Of a DNA stretch of 41,352 nucleotides, positions 1 to 8,700 are shown piece after piece. The first letter of the stretch is position 1; each line of letters opens with the position of its first letter. The stretch comes from DASWOJ01 sp036398775. GTDB taxonomy: Bacteria > Pseudomonadota > Alphaproteobacteria > Acetobacterales > Acetobacteraceae. The notes under the pieces are model-generated. The model was given only the letters and a program-made list of their open reading frames with translations. It had not been told where the DNA came from and did no database searches. The position numbers and the translations under genes were made by a program. The stretch is from contig DASWOJ010000180.1 in the NCBI GenBank assembly GCA_036398775.1, forward strand, positions 1-41,352, given 5' to 3'.

Positions 1-300
1 GGGACGGACGATCAGGAATACGGATGGACGCCGCACGGCCGCGCCAGGTCAAGCAGCGTCGCCGTCCGCATGGCGCCTTCCTTCGAAGGCATGGCTGTAT
101 GGAGGCATGTCTCCTGTGCCATGCTGGACAATATCCGTGCCTCCATGATGCGCCCACGAGGATAATGAGGCTTGCGCCGCGGGTGCGAACGACCAGCGAC
201 CGGCTTCTCTGAAGCGTCTTGGCTCGCACGGCCTGGTATACGCTCCCATCCAGGCGCACAAGCTGGGTGCATAGGCGCGGCTCCGCCGGCAAGGCTTGCA
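1..300. other. Left-edge stretch without a supported gene
   Basis: This precedes the stop of the first glycosyltransferase gene. A plus-strand reading frame is open from base 1 to a TAA at 163-165 (54 codons) and could be the tail of a gene starting outside the window, but its product resembles nothing I recognise. Other frames give Arg/Pro/Ala-rich shadow peptides. No convincing promoter, terminator or RNA gene was seen. Confidence 0.3.
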
Positions 301-1377
301 TCAAGCGCCGAGCACGGCACTCAGGCGCCCTATGGCATCCTCCCATGTGAACCTCTGGACGAACGCTTGCCCTGCCTTCGCCAGCCTGAGACGCAGGGCA
401 TCATCCTCGATCAACTTGCCGACGGCATCGGCAAGCTGCTTCGGCTCGCGAGGCGGGACAACCATGGCCGTTTCCCCATCGAGGGCGTAGTCGCGGGAGC
501 CGCCGTTGTCGGTAGTGACGAGCGCCGCTCCGCAGGCCATGGCCTCGACGCCGGGCAGTCCCCAACCCTCGAAGTGGGAGGGGAACATGAAGATGGACTG
601 ATCGTTGTAGAACTGGCGCAGCCTGCGCTGGGATGGATAATCCACCCATTCAATCCAGTCCGGCATGGCAACGCGGCGGCTGCCGAATGTCGTCACGCGG
701 AGCTTGTCGCCGAAACGTGCCCGCAGCAGGGTGGCGGCTTCCACAGCGTCGGCGGCCCCCTTTATCGTGTCCGTGCGCGTGGGGAACCCCAGGGTAAGCC
801 GATCCCGTGTCTCCAAGGCAATATCTGTTCCGAACTCAGTGAAATCGAGGCCGCAAGGAATTAAAGCGAGAGGCTCGCCACCGCAGCGCCGTATGGTTTC
901 TGCAACGACGCTGGATGTCGCCACCATGCCGAACGACAGCCGGTAAGTGCGCTCGATGCGCTCGCGCGTGGCAGGATCCGCCGTCATCAGATGCTCATAG
1001 TCATAAACGACGTAAAACTTTCGGCCGCAGCGGGGCGGTACGTCCGCAAGCGCCTCCGCGGTGTGCCAGGACGTCGCAATTAGCAAGTCGGCGCTGGGAA
1101 GCAGGCCGGAGTCCAAATTGCGGAGCAATCTCAGCTTGACCCTGCTGTCGCGCGGAAACCACGGGACCAACGGTCGGTTCTTGAGCCGCAGCCGCAACGC
1201 CCAGAGCGGTGCCTTGAGGCGCGATTTGATGCCACTCACCCGTTCCTCCACCCGCCTCGGGAACACCACGGTGACATCGTGGCCCCTGCGGGAGAGCAGA
1301 TCGGCGTACTTGTAGTGGACCTGAAAGCCGCCGCTGGGCCAATTCAGGTAAGTTGGAAGCGCATATACAATCTTCAT
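301..1377 (-). CDS. Glycosyltransferase family 4 (GT-B fold)
   Basis: A 358-residue retaining-type GT4 enzyme that probably adds a nucleotide-activated sugar to a surface glycan on the cytoplasmic side. The N-terminus (MKIVYALPTYLNWPSGG) has the opening beta strand and Gly-rich loop of the acceptor domain. The C-terminal domain carries the GT4 signature FEGWGLPGVEAMACG with the E-x7-E pair at about E270 and E278, followed by the usual TTDNGGSRDY and VPP segments. Length is normal for the family. The ATG at 1377 is preceded by a weak AAAGG. It is transcribed away from the neighbouring GT2 gene, with a long spacer between them. Base composition looks less GC-rich than the centre of the window. 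Donor and acceptor cannot be read from sequence. Confidence 0.85.
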   Translation of the reverse strand: MKIVYALPTYLNWPSGGFQVHYKYADLLSRRGHDVTVVFPRRVEERVSGIKSRLKAPLWALRLRLKNRPLVPWFPRDSRVKLRLLRNLDSGLLPSADLLIATSWHTAEALADVPPRCGRKFYVVYDYEHLMTADPATRERIERTYRLSFGMVATSSVVAETIRRCGGEPLALIPCGLDFTEFGTDIALETRDRLTLGFPTRTDTIKGAADAVEAATLLRARFGDKLRVTTFGSRRVAMPDWIEWVDYPSQRRLRQFYNDQSIFMFPSHFEGWGLPGVEAMACGAALVTTDNGGSRDYALDGETAMVVPPREPKQLADAVGKLIEDDALRLRLAKAGQAFVQRFTWEDAIGRLSAVLGA

Positions 1378-2018
1378 TGATTGGCTGGCCTTTGAATACG
1401 GGCAGAATATTGGGCCGAGAACGCTACATCAGGCATCGAATGGGACCTCCCGTCCCCAATGGCTGGCAACCGCAATGCCGATGAAAGCCAACATCGGGGA
1501 CACGCCACCGCTGGTAAAGCCACGCTGGCGGCGAGATGCCGTGATCCGGCTCGGTGACGTTGCACAACGACAAGCGACACGTTCCGTCGGGATGTCGCCG
1601 CCTCCATCAGTCACCGACCTTGGTGGAAAGGTTTACGACAAGAGTTTGGCGACAGGAACGTGCAACGGGTCTTCCTTCGATTCGGCGCATGCTATCCCGC
1701 ACCAGGGCTCCTGTCTGCTCAAGCCGCGCAGGCCCTGGTACCGCCGAGCTAGGCTGGTCAGTAGGCATGATGCATGGCGGTCATACGCATCCATGCCGAT
1801 CTTCCCAGGGTTGACGCGGCAAATGGTGGTGCCAAGGCCGTGCCCAGGCACCACGACCATCCATGTTCCAACACACGACCGCTTGGCGCCGAGGCATGGC
1901 CCCAATGGCCGGTCCAGCCTCGTCAACCCTCCCTCAAACCCAGGTCAGCGATAAACACCCCGCCCCGCCGCATGTGGACCTAGACCCCCGCATCGGCCAT
2001 ATTGGCCCCAGACGTGTC
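1378..2018. other. 640-bp spacer between divergent glycosyltransferase genes
   Basis: It separates the starts of the GT4 (minus) and GT2 (plus) genes, so both promoters should lie here. Frames of 60-160 codons exist on both strands but give low-complexity or Cys/Arg-rich products without family resemblance. I see no RNA gene, transposase remnant or strong hairpin. The length is unusual for this genome and may mark a decayed gene. Confidence 0.35.
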
Positions 2019-3089
2019 ATGTCAGGCGAAGCGAGCTGGTCTGTGAACGAAATCTCGATCGCCATGGCCACCTACAACGGCGCCGCCTACCTGGAGCAGC
2101 AGTTGGAAAGCCTGGCCAATCAAGTCCTGGCACCCGGCGAGCTGGTGGTCACCGATGACGGATCAACCGACGCCACCATCGCACTGGTCGAGGATTTCGC
2201 CCGCCGCGCCCCGTTTCCCGTGCGCGTCGTCAGGAACGAGGTCCGGCTGGGCTACCGCGGCAACTTCATCAAGAATTCGACGATCTGCGGGTGCGGCCTC
2301 ATTGCGTTCTGCGACCAGGACGACGTGTGGCACCCGGAAAAGCTGCAGGAGATTTCAAAGGCATTCGACAACCCGGACGTGCTCCTGTGCTACCACAATG
2401 CCCGGCTGACCGACAAAGCCGGAGCGGTTACCGGACGTGCGGACATCGCCAAAACCCAACCGTTGAACCCCCCCGCCTCGATCCATCCCTACACGTGGGG
2501 TCTTGGTTTCCTGCTGACATTCCGCAAGTCCCTGACCCAGTTTGCCGATCTATGGCCAGACTCCGTGGACACCATCGAGCCGCATAATCCAATGGCGCAC
2601 GACATGTGGGTTTATTTCCTCGCGTCGGTTTTCGGGCACATCGCCTACATGGACGTGGATCTGGTTGACTACCGCCAGCACGGCCAAAACACGGTCGGCT
2701 TCCAGTGGAGCCGTGAAGGCAGATGGAAACGCCTGCAATCCAAGGTGGCAATCGGCGCCGACGAGTATCATCGCCTCGCGAAGGTGTCGCGCAGCCGGCA
2801 GCAAATCCTGGAGAAGGCCAGCGCCAGGCTAGATGGCATGTGGCTCGAACGGGCACACGCCTCGGCGGCGCTGTATGGCCGGTACGCGGCAATGTTCGAG
2901 GAACGGGCAAAAATATATTCCAATGGCAACATCGGGATACGGCTCAACGCATTGCAGCGGCTCGTCCGCGGCGGCGCCTATGGGTCGAACAACACCTGGG
3001 GGTTCTCATACGGATCACTGCTGAAGGACTCCGTGACGGCAATGAGTTACAATGCCCTGTCCAGTCCCAGAATTCAAAAACGCAGTTGA
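2019..3089 (+). CDS. Glycosyltransferase family 2, rhamnosyltransferase-like
   Basis: A 356-residue GT-A enzyme. EISIAMATYNGAAYLEQQLESL is the standard GT2 start, DDGSTDATIALVEDF the nucleotide-binding loop, and FCDQDDVWHPEKL the metal-binding acidic motif. The later DYRQHGQNTVG stretch is typical of the rhamnosyltransferase-like GT2 branch, so transfer of a deoxyhexose to an O-antigen or capsule repeat is a reasonable inference. The frame is open back to 1863, but those residues have no GT2 character. I chose the ATG at 2019; a GTG at 2043, closer to the conserved domain, is an alternative, and neither has a strong ribosome binding site. The roughly 150 C-terminal residues are rich in basic helices. 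The gene converges on the next one. Confidence 0.8.
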   Translation: MSGEASWSVNEISIAMATYNGAAYLEQQLESLANQVLAPGELVVTDDGSTDATIALVEDFARRAPFPVRVVRNEVRLGYRGNFIKNSTICGCGLIAFCDQDDVWHPEKLQEISKAFDNPDVLLCYHNARLTDKAGAVTGRADIAKTQPLNPPASIHPYTWGLGFLLTFRKSLTQFADLWPDSVDTIEPHNPMAHDMWVYFLASVFGHIAYMDVDLVDYRQHGQNTVGFQWSREGRWKRLQSKVAIGADEYHRLAKVSRSRQQILEKASARLDGMWLERAHASAALYGRYAAMFEERAKIYSNGNIGIRLNALQRLVRGGAYGSNNTWGFSYGSLLKDSVTAMSYNALSSPRIQKRS

Positions 3090-3270
3090 CAGCGCGCCAA
3101 CGACGCCCTGCTCCCAAACCCGGTCCCCTGTTTAAGCCGGGAACTCTCTGACACGCCAAGGCAGATCGGACTCAGGTCCCCAACTGCAGCAACCCCATCC
3201 CACACCCGCGGGCCTCGCTGTCCAACGCAATCCCGGACCAGCTCGACATGGGACCGCGGCGTAAACCAGC

Positions 3271-4209
3271 CTAGCCCGGCAGCAAATGGCGCGAGCGCAT
3301 GGTCCTGATCGCCTTCTGGCTAAAAGACCGCACCAATGCCGAGACATACGCATCCGCAGGCAGACGCCGCAACTTGCGGTGGAACAGGCTGTTGACGTTC
3401 ATATAGCCAACCAGCCCAACCTTGTATTTCAACAAGCTGCTGATGTAGCGTTCCTGATCGAGGACAGGATGCACCACCGGGCTGTCCGCCAGCACCGGAA
3501 GGTCGCGCTCCACATACGGCGGCCAGGTGTCGTAGGACTCGGTGCCGACATAATGCGAAAGCTCGACGCTCTTGAAGCCGCCGCGTCCCATCTCGGTGGC
3601 AACGAACCCTTCGCAGAACGGCCAGTTCCTGATGACCGAATCCCGAAGCTCCCCACCCATCTGCAGCCTGCGGGCCGCCAAAGCCTGCAGCGCCCGGCGC
3701 GAGAACAGCGACAGGCAAATCAGCTTGTACTGGACCTCCGCTGCATCATAAGTGCCGTTGCAGGTGAACAGCCAGGCCCACTCATGCACAGGCTCACCCT
3801 TGGTCAGCCCGACGAAGTCCGCCTCCTCGGCAGCCGCACGGCTCACCATGTCGTCAACGTCGGTGTTCAGCCAGACGTCGTATTCAAGCTGCAAGTAATA
3901 ATCGTAGGACCCATGCTGCGACAAGAAGTAGTAAAGCGGGTAGTCCCCGTTGAACCACAGCAGGTTGCCCGTGCCCGCCCGCGGCAAGCCCATGTCGAGC
4001 ACGTCCTGCTCCGTCAGCCGCACGACCCGGTCATGGTTGATGCCCTCGACGCGTCCGTTGGTCTCGTCCACCAATACGAAGACATCGCCTGTGCCGACGC
4101 GGGCCAGCAGACGGTCAAACTGGCGCTGGGCAAAATCATCCCAGAAGTGCGTCCTGAAGATCACGGCATAGTGTGGCGCCGCAGCGCCCTCTGCTCGTCC
4201 AGCCATCAT
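3271..4209 (-). CDS. Glycosyltransferase-like protein of unassigned family
   Basis: A 312-residue protein that I do not assign to a numbered family. It starts with a short strand, AVIFRTHFWDDFAQRQFDRLL, and contains YYLQLEYDVWLNTDVDDM, an acidic DxD-like segment placed as in GT-A glycosyltransferases; this suggests binding of a metal-nucleotide sugar. The region GYMNVNSLFHRKLRR near the C-terminus is also distinctive. There is no signal peptide or membrane segment. A TTG at 4221 extends the frame by four residues, but ATG codons occur at 4209 and 4206 and I use 4209. It is divergent from the transferase at 4443 and sits inside the glycan island, which supports a role in polysaccharide assembly. 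That role is inferred from motif and context only. Confidence 0.6.
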   Translation of the reverse strand: MMAGRAEGAAAPHYAVIFRTHFWDDFAQRQFDRLLARVGTGDVFVLVDETNGRVEGINHDRVVRLTEQDVLDMGLPRAGTGNLLWFNGDYPLYYFLSQHGSYDYYLQLEYDVWLNTDVDDMVSRAAAEEADFVGLTKGEPVHEWAWLFTCNGTYDAAEVQYKLICLSLFSRRALQALAARRLQMGGELRDSVIRNWPFCEGFVATEMGRGGFKSVELSHYVGTESYDTWPPYVERDLPVLADSPVVHPVLDQERYISSLLKYKVGLVGYMNVNSLFHRKLRRLPADAYVSALVRSFSQKAIRTMRSRHLLPG

Positions 4210-4442
4210 CGCACCCCGCAACGTCGCGCACCGTTCTTGCCAATTAGTAACAGAAGTATTGTGCAGTGCGAAATGACAAGTGGGCGAGGCTGCGGGACGG
4301 CAGGGCGCATCGCGGCCATGGTCCGGGCCGGACTGCCGCGGGCGATGGCGCCCGGCCGCCGGACCATTTAACGCTGCCCCGGGTGGCGTGACCTGCTATG
4401 TCCCACCCCTGACCGAACGACCTGTGAGCCGAGAGCCGAACC

Positions 4443-5336
4443 ATGACCGTGACCACCCCCACATTCGCAACCTTCTGGGCCGGGCGCACGGTTTCGCCAT
4501 TCGAGGCCGCCTGCATCACCTCGTTCCTGGCGCACGGCTACGATTATACGGTTTACAGCTACGACACGATGGACAACCTGCCGGACGGCGTCCAACTGCG
4601 CGACGCCCGCGAGATCACCGACGAGCCGAATGTCCGCCGCTTCCTCATCAAGGGCCGCCCCAACCTCAGCCACTTCTCCGACCTGTTCCGCTATGAGCTG
4701 TTCAAGCGGACCGACCACATCTGGGTTGACACCGACATGCTGCTGCTGCGCCCGCTCGACCTGTCGTCCTACACCGAGTTGATCGCCAAGGAGGACGCCA
4801 ACATGGTGTGCGGCGCCGTCATGCGGCTGGACCGCCACCATCCCAACCTCGGCGCCCTGATCGCCCGCACCGAGGCCCTGCGCGACCAGGAGCTGGTATG
4901 GGGCGCCACCGGCCCTCGCCTGCTGACCGCCGTGCTGGACCGGCAGACCATCATGCAGAAGGCATACGACCCCAAGTACTTCTTCCCAGTGCACTACAAC
5001 GATTCATGGAAGCTCTTCCTGCCGGAGTATCGCGAGGAGTGCGTGGAGCTGTGCAAGTCCGCCTACATGACGCATCTCTGGAACGACCGGGTCGTGAAGA
5101 TCGGCGTCTGGAAGCGGTTCTGCCCGCCAGCCGGGTCGTTCCTGGAAACGCAGTTCCGGGCCGACGGCACGCTGCGCTTCTTCGACGACTGCTACCCGGA
5201 GGCGGTGATGCAGAGCATGGTCGAGAATTGGCGCATCCGCTGCGAAGGCGGCGCAATCGGCCTGGGCCAGTGGATGCGCCAGGCCGTACCCAGCGCCCAA
5301 TTGACGTTCCGCCGCCGCTTCAACCTGCCGACATGA
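4443..5336 (+). CDS. DxD-type glycosyltransferase (capsule/GT32-like)
   Basis: A 297-residue cytoplasmic protein. The N-terminal part (FATFWAGRTVSPFEAACITSF) followed by NLSHFSDLFRYELFKRTDHIWVDTDMLLLRPL is the pattern of sugar-binding DxD transferases related to GT32 and capsular polysaccharide synthesis proteins. The WVDTDMLLL segment supplies the metal and nucleotide-sugar-binding Asp residues, and the preceding FSDLFRYE helix is typical. The ATG is preceded by a GAGAGCC stretch. The gene reads divergently from the 312-residue protein and converges on glf with only 25 bp between stops. The sugar transferred is unknown; the neighbouring mutase makes galactofuranose a candidate. Confidence 0.7.
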   Translation: MTVTTPTFATFWAGRTVSPFEAACITSFLAHGYDYTVYSYDTMDNLPDGVQLRDAREITDEPNVRRFLIKGRPNLSHFSDLFRYELFKRTDHIWVDTDMLLLRPLDLSSYTELIAKEDANMVCGAVMRLDRHHPNLGALIARTEALRDQELVWGATGPRLLTAVLDRQTIMQKAYDPKYFFPVHYNDSWKLFLPEYREECVELCKSAYMTHLWNDRVVKIGVWKRFCPPAGSFLETQFRADGTLRFFDDCYPEAVMQSMVENWRIRCEGGAIGLGQWMRQAVPSAQLTFRRRFNLPT

Positions 5337-5361
5337 CCGGACGCCGCCAGGACGCGTCGCC

Positions 5362-6516
5362 CTACGCCGCCGTCAGCAAGGGCGTCAGCTCACGGTCGAA
5401 CGCCTTCAATGCCGCGCCGATCGCCTGGTGCATGTCGAGGTAGCGATACGTGCCGAGACGCCCGCCGAACACCACGTTCCGCTCCTGTGCAGCCAGCGCC
5501 GCATACCGGTCATACGTCGCCTTGTCGTTCGGCGTGTTGACCGGATAGTACGGCTCGTCCTGCTGGGTGGCGAACCGCGAGAACTCCTTCATCACCAGCG
5601 TCCGTCCCTTCAGGTTGGTCCGCTCGGGATGCAGGTGCTTGAACTCGTGGATGCGGGTGAACGGGGTATCCAATCCGGGGTAGTTCACCACGGAGGCGCC
5701 CTGGTAGTCGTCCACGTCATGCCGCTCGATCTCGAAGTCCAGCGTGCGCCATGCCAAGGGGCCGTAGCAGTAGTCGAAGTAGCGGTCCACGGCCCCGGTA
5801 TAGATGACGATCGCATCCGGCCGCAGCTGGTCCCGCACCTCGAAGAAGTCGCAGTTCGTCACCGTCTTGATCTTGTCGTTGGCGAACATGCGGTCGAAGA
5901 TCGCATGGTAGCCGTCAACCGGCAGCCCCTCGTAGATGTCGTTGAAGTAGAAATCGTTGAAGTTGAACCGCACCGGAAGCCGGCTGATCACCTCCGCCGG
6001 CAGCAGCTTGGGGTCGGTTTCCCACTGCTTGGCGGTATAGCCCTGGATGAACGCCTCATACAGCTCCCGCCCGATCAGGGAGATCGCCTTCTCCTCGAAG
6101 TTCGCCGGGTTCGGATAGGGCTCGGCGGCGGCCTTGGCCTTGATGAACGCCCCGGCCTCCTGCGGCTTCAGGTCCACGCCAAAAAAGCTGTTCAGCGTCA
6201 TCAGGTTGATCGGCATCGTGAACGTGCGGTCGTTGTAGCGCGTGAACACGCGGTGCCGGTAGTTGGTGAACTTCGTGAACTTGTTGATGTAGGACCATAC
6301 CTCCTCGCTCGACGTATGGAACAGGTGCGAGCCGTAGCGGTGATACTCGATCCCGGTCTGCGGATCCGTCTCGGAATAGGAGTTGCCGCCCAGGTGCTCG
6401 CGCTTCTCCAGCACCACCACCGGCTCGTTCAGCACGTTGGCGATGCGCTCCGCCAGCACGGCGCCGAAGAAGCCGCTGCCGACGACGACATGGCGGTAGT
6501 CAGACAATCCGATCAT
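5362..6516 (-). CDS. glf: UDP-galactopyranose mutase
   Basis: This flavoenzyme interconverts UDP-galactopyranose and UDP-galactofuranose, the donor for galactofuranosyl residues in O-antigens and capsules. It is 384 residues, the family's normal size. VVVGSGFFGAVLAERIA near the N-terminus is the Rossmann FAD loop, followed by VVVLEKREHLGGNSYS. Also visible are the family segments YGSHLFHTSSEEVWSYINKF, ending in the FTMPINLMTL region, then GYTAKQWETDPKLLP and the C-terminal VVFGGRLGTYRYLDMHQAIGAA. An excellent GGAGGAT lies upstream of the ATG. It implies that the glycan made by this island contains galactofuranose. Confidence 0.95.
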   Translation of the reverse strand: MIGLSDYRHVVVGSGFFGAVLAERIANVLNEPVVVLEKREHLGGNSYSETDPQTGIEYHRYGSHLFHTSSEEVWSYINKFTKFTNYRHRVFTRYNDRTFTMPINLMTLNSFFGVDLKPQEAGAFIKAKAAAEPYPNPANFEEKAISLIGRELYEAFIQGYTAKQWETDPKLLPAEVISRLPVRFNFNDFYFNDIYEGLPVDGYHAIFDRMFANDKIKTVTNCDFFEVRDQLRPDAIVIYTGAVDRYFDYCYGPLAWRTLDFEIERHDVDDYQGASVVNYPGLDTPFTRIHEFKHLHPERTNLKGRTLVMKEFSRFATQQDEPYYPVNTPNDKATYDRYAALAAQERNVVFGGRLGTYRYLDMHQAIGAALKAFDRELTPLLTAA

Positions 6517-6593
6517 CGCAGCGATCCTCCAAACGTTTCAAATAGGCGGCATCATTGTGCATGTGCACAATAGAAGATATGCGGCAGCGCCAG

Positions 6594-7478
6594 CTAGTCC
6601 AGGGGCTTGACCCCATGTAGCAGCCTTGCCTTGAAACTGCCGCCCCCGGTGCGGCGGATATCATAGACGGTGGTCTTGCCGGGCCCCGCAAGGTGGACGG
6701 CGCCGATGGTTCGGTATGGGGCGTAGGGCTCGCACAGCGTGCCCTCGGCGTCGTTCCACATCGGCACGCCCCGGTCGCAGATCCAGTTGCATCGCGGCGG
6801 CAGTATGGTGGTTTCCACCGCAGGCCGCTTCAGCACGCCTCCGTGTACCAGCCGGTTGATCGAGAATTGGTCGTACGGAAGGAACTTCCCGGTCCGTTCC
6901 CAGGCGGCCTGGTAGTATTGCGCCCACAAGTCCCAATGCGGGCTGTCCCGGTGCATCGCGAACAGCCCCGCGTTCAGGTGCGGGCGGGACAGCAGCCACG
7001 CCCCGTCCAGCGGCCCGTAGCTCAGCACGAAGTGCTTGGCGAACCAGGCCGCCAGCCAAGCCTGGAATACGTAGCCGCGCTCCCGCTCATGCGCGATCGC
7101 CAGGCCGGTTTCCACCGCCCCCTTCTGGTAGGCTTCGATCACCCACCAGCCCTGCAGCCAGACATCGGAGTCGATCCAGATGTAGATGTCGCGCCCGGGA
7201 AAGTATTCGCGCAGGAAGGGCCGGGCGAGGAATGCGCGCTCATAGGGCTTGAGCCGGCTGTCCGGCACGCCCAGGTGGGTCATCGGCTCCGCCAGCAGCA
7301 CGCCGTGGGCGGTGAGCCAGGCACGGTCCGCATCGTTCTGCCCCACGTCCAGGCAGCCGATCTCCACCCCCTGCCGCTGGGGAAAGGCCTCCAGGGAGCG
7401 GATCAGGCCCTGCAGCGTCGGCATCACCTTGCTGTCGCCCGCGGTGATGATGATGGTCCGCAGCCCGCCCTCAGCCAT
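6594..7478 (-). CDS. Glycosyltransferase family 8-like
   Basis: A 294-residue transferase with the three GT8 hallmarks: IWIDSDVWLQ (DxD), LNAGLFAM (NxG) and HLAGPGKTT (HxxGxxK), plus DQFSINRL between the last two. GT8 enzymes are retaining galactosyl- or glucosyltransferases using UDP-sugars, common in LPS core and capsule synthesis. The frame continues upstream to a GTG at 7691, but only from M(AEGGLRTIIITAG) at 7478 does it look like GT8. That start overlaps the stop of the upstream GT2 gene by 8 bp, so the two are probably translationally coupled. The gene ends 77 bp before the glf start on the same strand. Confidence 0.75.
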   Translation of the reverse strand: MAEGGLRTIIITAGDSKVMPTLQGLIRSLEAFPQRQGVEIGCLDVGQNDADRAWLTAHGVLLAEPMTHLGVPDSRLKPYERAFLARPFLREYFPGRDIYIWIDSDVWLQGWWVIEAYQKGAVETGLAIAHERERGYVFQAWLAAWFAKHFVLSYGPLDGAWLLSRPHLNAGLFAMHRDSPHWDLWAQYYQAAWERTGKFLPYDQFSINRLVHGGVLKRPAVETTILPPRCNWICDRGVPMWNDAEGTLCEPYAPYRTIGAVHLAGPGKTTVYDIRRTGGGSFKARLLHGVKPLD

Positions 7479-8475
7479 GGGAGCCAGGCCCCGCGGCGCC
7501 CGCCCGCCTACGGCCCGCAGCGCGTGCCAGACGGCCGGCAACCCGGCGGGCAAGCAACGGCCACGTGCCGGGATGGGCGGCGATGATGGCCAAGGCCCGC
7601 CTGCGGCTGCCGGTGTCGGCGAGCACACGCTGGGCGTCCAGGTAATGCACCATGACCTGGTATTCCCGCTCCCGCTGGCCCAACAGCGCACTCAGCTCCG
7701 GCTGCTTCGCGCTCCTCAGCTTGTCCTGGAAGTGGCGGTTGGTCTCCAGGGCGTTGCGGTAGTCGTAGCGCCAGGCGCCGCTGCCGGTGCCGGTCCAGCG
7801 GCGGGCCGTCGGGCTGAACGGCAGCGTCCACTCGTACAACGGCTCGTGCACCAGCCAGCCGCGCGCCCCGGCGGCAAACAGCTCCATCATGAAATAGAAG
7901 TCCTCGGCCAGCTTGGCGCCGGGATGGTAGGCAAGGCCGGTGCGCCGCAGGAAATCCAGGCGCACCATCGGCTTCAGGATGCCGAAGTCGAACGTGGCGC
8001 CCGGGTCCGAGTGGGCGATGAAGTCGGCCACCCCTACCATCCTGCCAGCCCCCGCCGCCGCAAAGGCGACGCGGACCACCTGGCCGGTCGCGTCGTCGGA
8101 GTGCATCTGGTTGTCGGCGACCATCTCCACGCCGTGCGCCTCGCCCGCCTCCACCAGGGCTGCAAGGCGGCCCGGCAAATACCGGTCGTCCGCGTCCAGC
8201 ACCGCGATCCAGTCGCCGCGTGCAATGGCGGCGGCGTGGTTCATCGCCCGGGCCTTGCCGGCGTTCTGCGGCAGCGCGACGACGACGACGCGCTCGTCCT
8301 CGGCGGCGATGGCCCGGGCCACGGCAAGGCTGCCATCGGTGGAGCCGTCGTCAATGACCAGCAGCTCGAACGCCGGGAGCGTCTGGTCGAGCACGGAGCG
8401 TATGGCGCGGCCGAGCGTCGCCGCGCTGTTGTAAACCGGCAGGGCCACGGTGACTTTGGGCGCCACGGCAGTCAT
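7471..8475 (-). CDS. Glycosyltransferase family 2
   Basis: A 334-residue GT-A enzyme. KVTVALPVYNSAATLGRAIRSVLDQTLPAFELLVIDDGSTDGS is a textbook GT2 N-terminus, and IAVLDADDRYLPGRLAALV is the DxD segment at about residue 95. A Trp/Tyr-rich region follows (EDFYFMMELFAAGARGWLVHEPLYEW). The C-terminal 60 residues are basic. I chose the ATG at 8475 because the conserved strand begins right after it; the frame continues to 8535 without family character. It is coupled to the GT8-like gene by an 8-bp overlap. Its exact sugar specificity cannot be assigned. Confidence 0.85.
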   Translation of the reverse strand: MTAVAPKVTVALPVYNSAATLGRAIRSVLDQTLPAFELLVIDDGSTDGSLAVARAIAAEDERVVVVALPQNAGKARAMNHAAAIARGDWIAVLDADDRYLPGRLAALVEAGEAHGVEMVADNQMHSDDATGQVVRVAFAAAGAGRMVGVADFIAHSDPGATFDFGILKPMVRLDFLRRTGLAYHPGAKLAEDFYFMMELFAAGARGWLVHEPLYEWTLPFSPTARRWTGTGSGAWRYDYRNALETNRHFQDKLRSAKQPELSALLGQREREYQVMVHYLDAQRVLADTGSRRRALAIIAAHPGTWPLLARRVAGRLARAAGRRRAGAAGPGSHG

Positions 8476-8700
8476 GCGGGCGGCCCCGCGTGACCCGTTC
8501 GGCGCAGCCAGCCCGGCGCCGCATGGCGAAACCACCTCGGACCGGCAATGCGCCTCTTGGCCTGGAACACGCCCCGCGAATGCTCCCGGCCTCCATCTCC
8601 CGCAAGGAAGCCGCCCGTCGGCAGGCGCCGCTGGCTGGCGCTGGCGGATTGGCTTCGCGCCGTTGCCGCGCCGGCCTGGATCACGGCTGGCCTGTCCCCT

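Noticed and set aside
1..165. Open plus-strand frame from the left edge, 54 codons
   Set aside because: Too short, no recognisable family and no independent support, so it is mentioned only as a note for the stretch.
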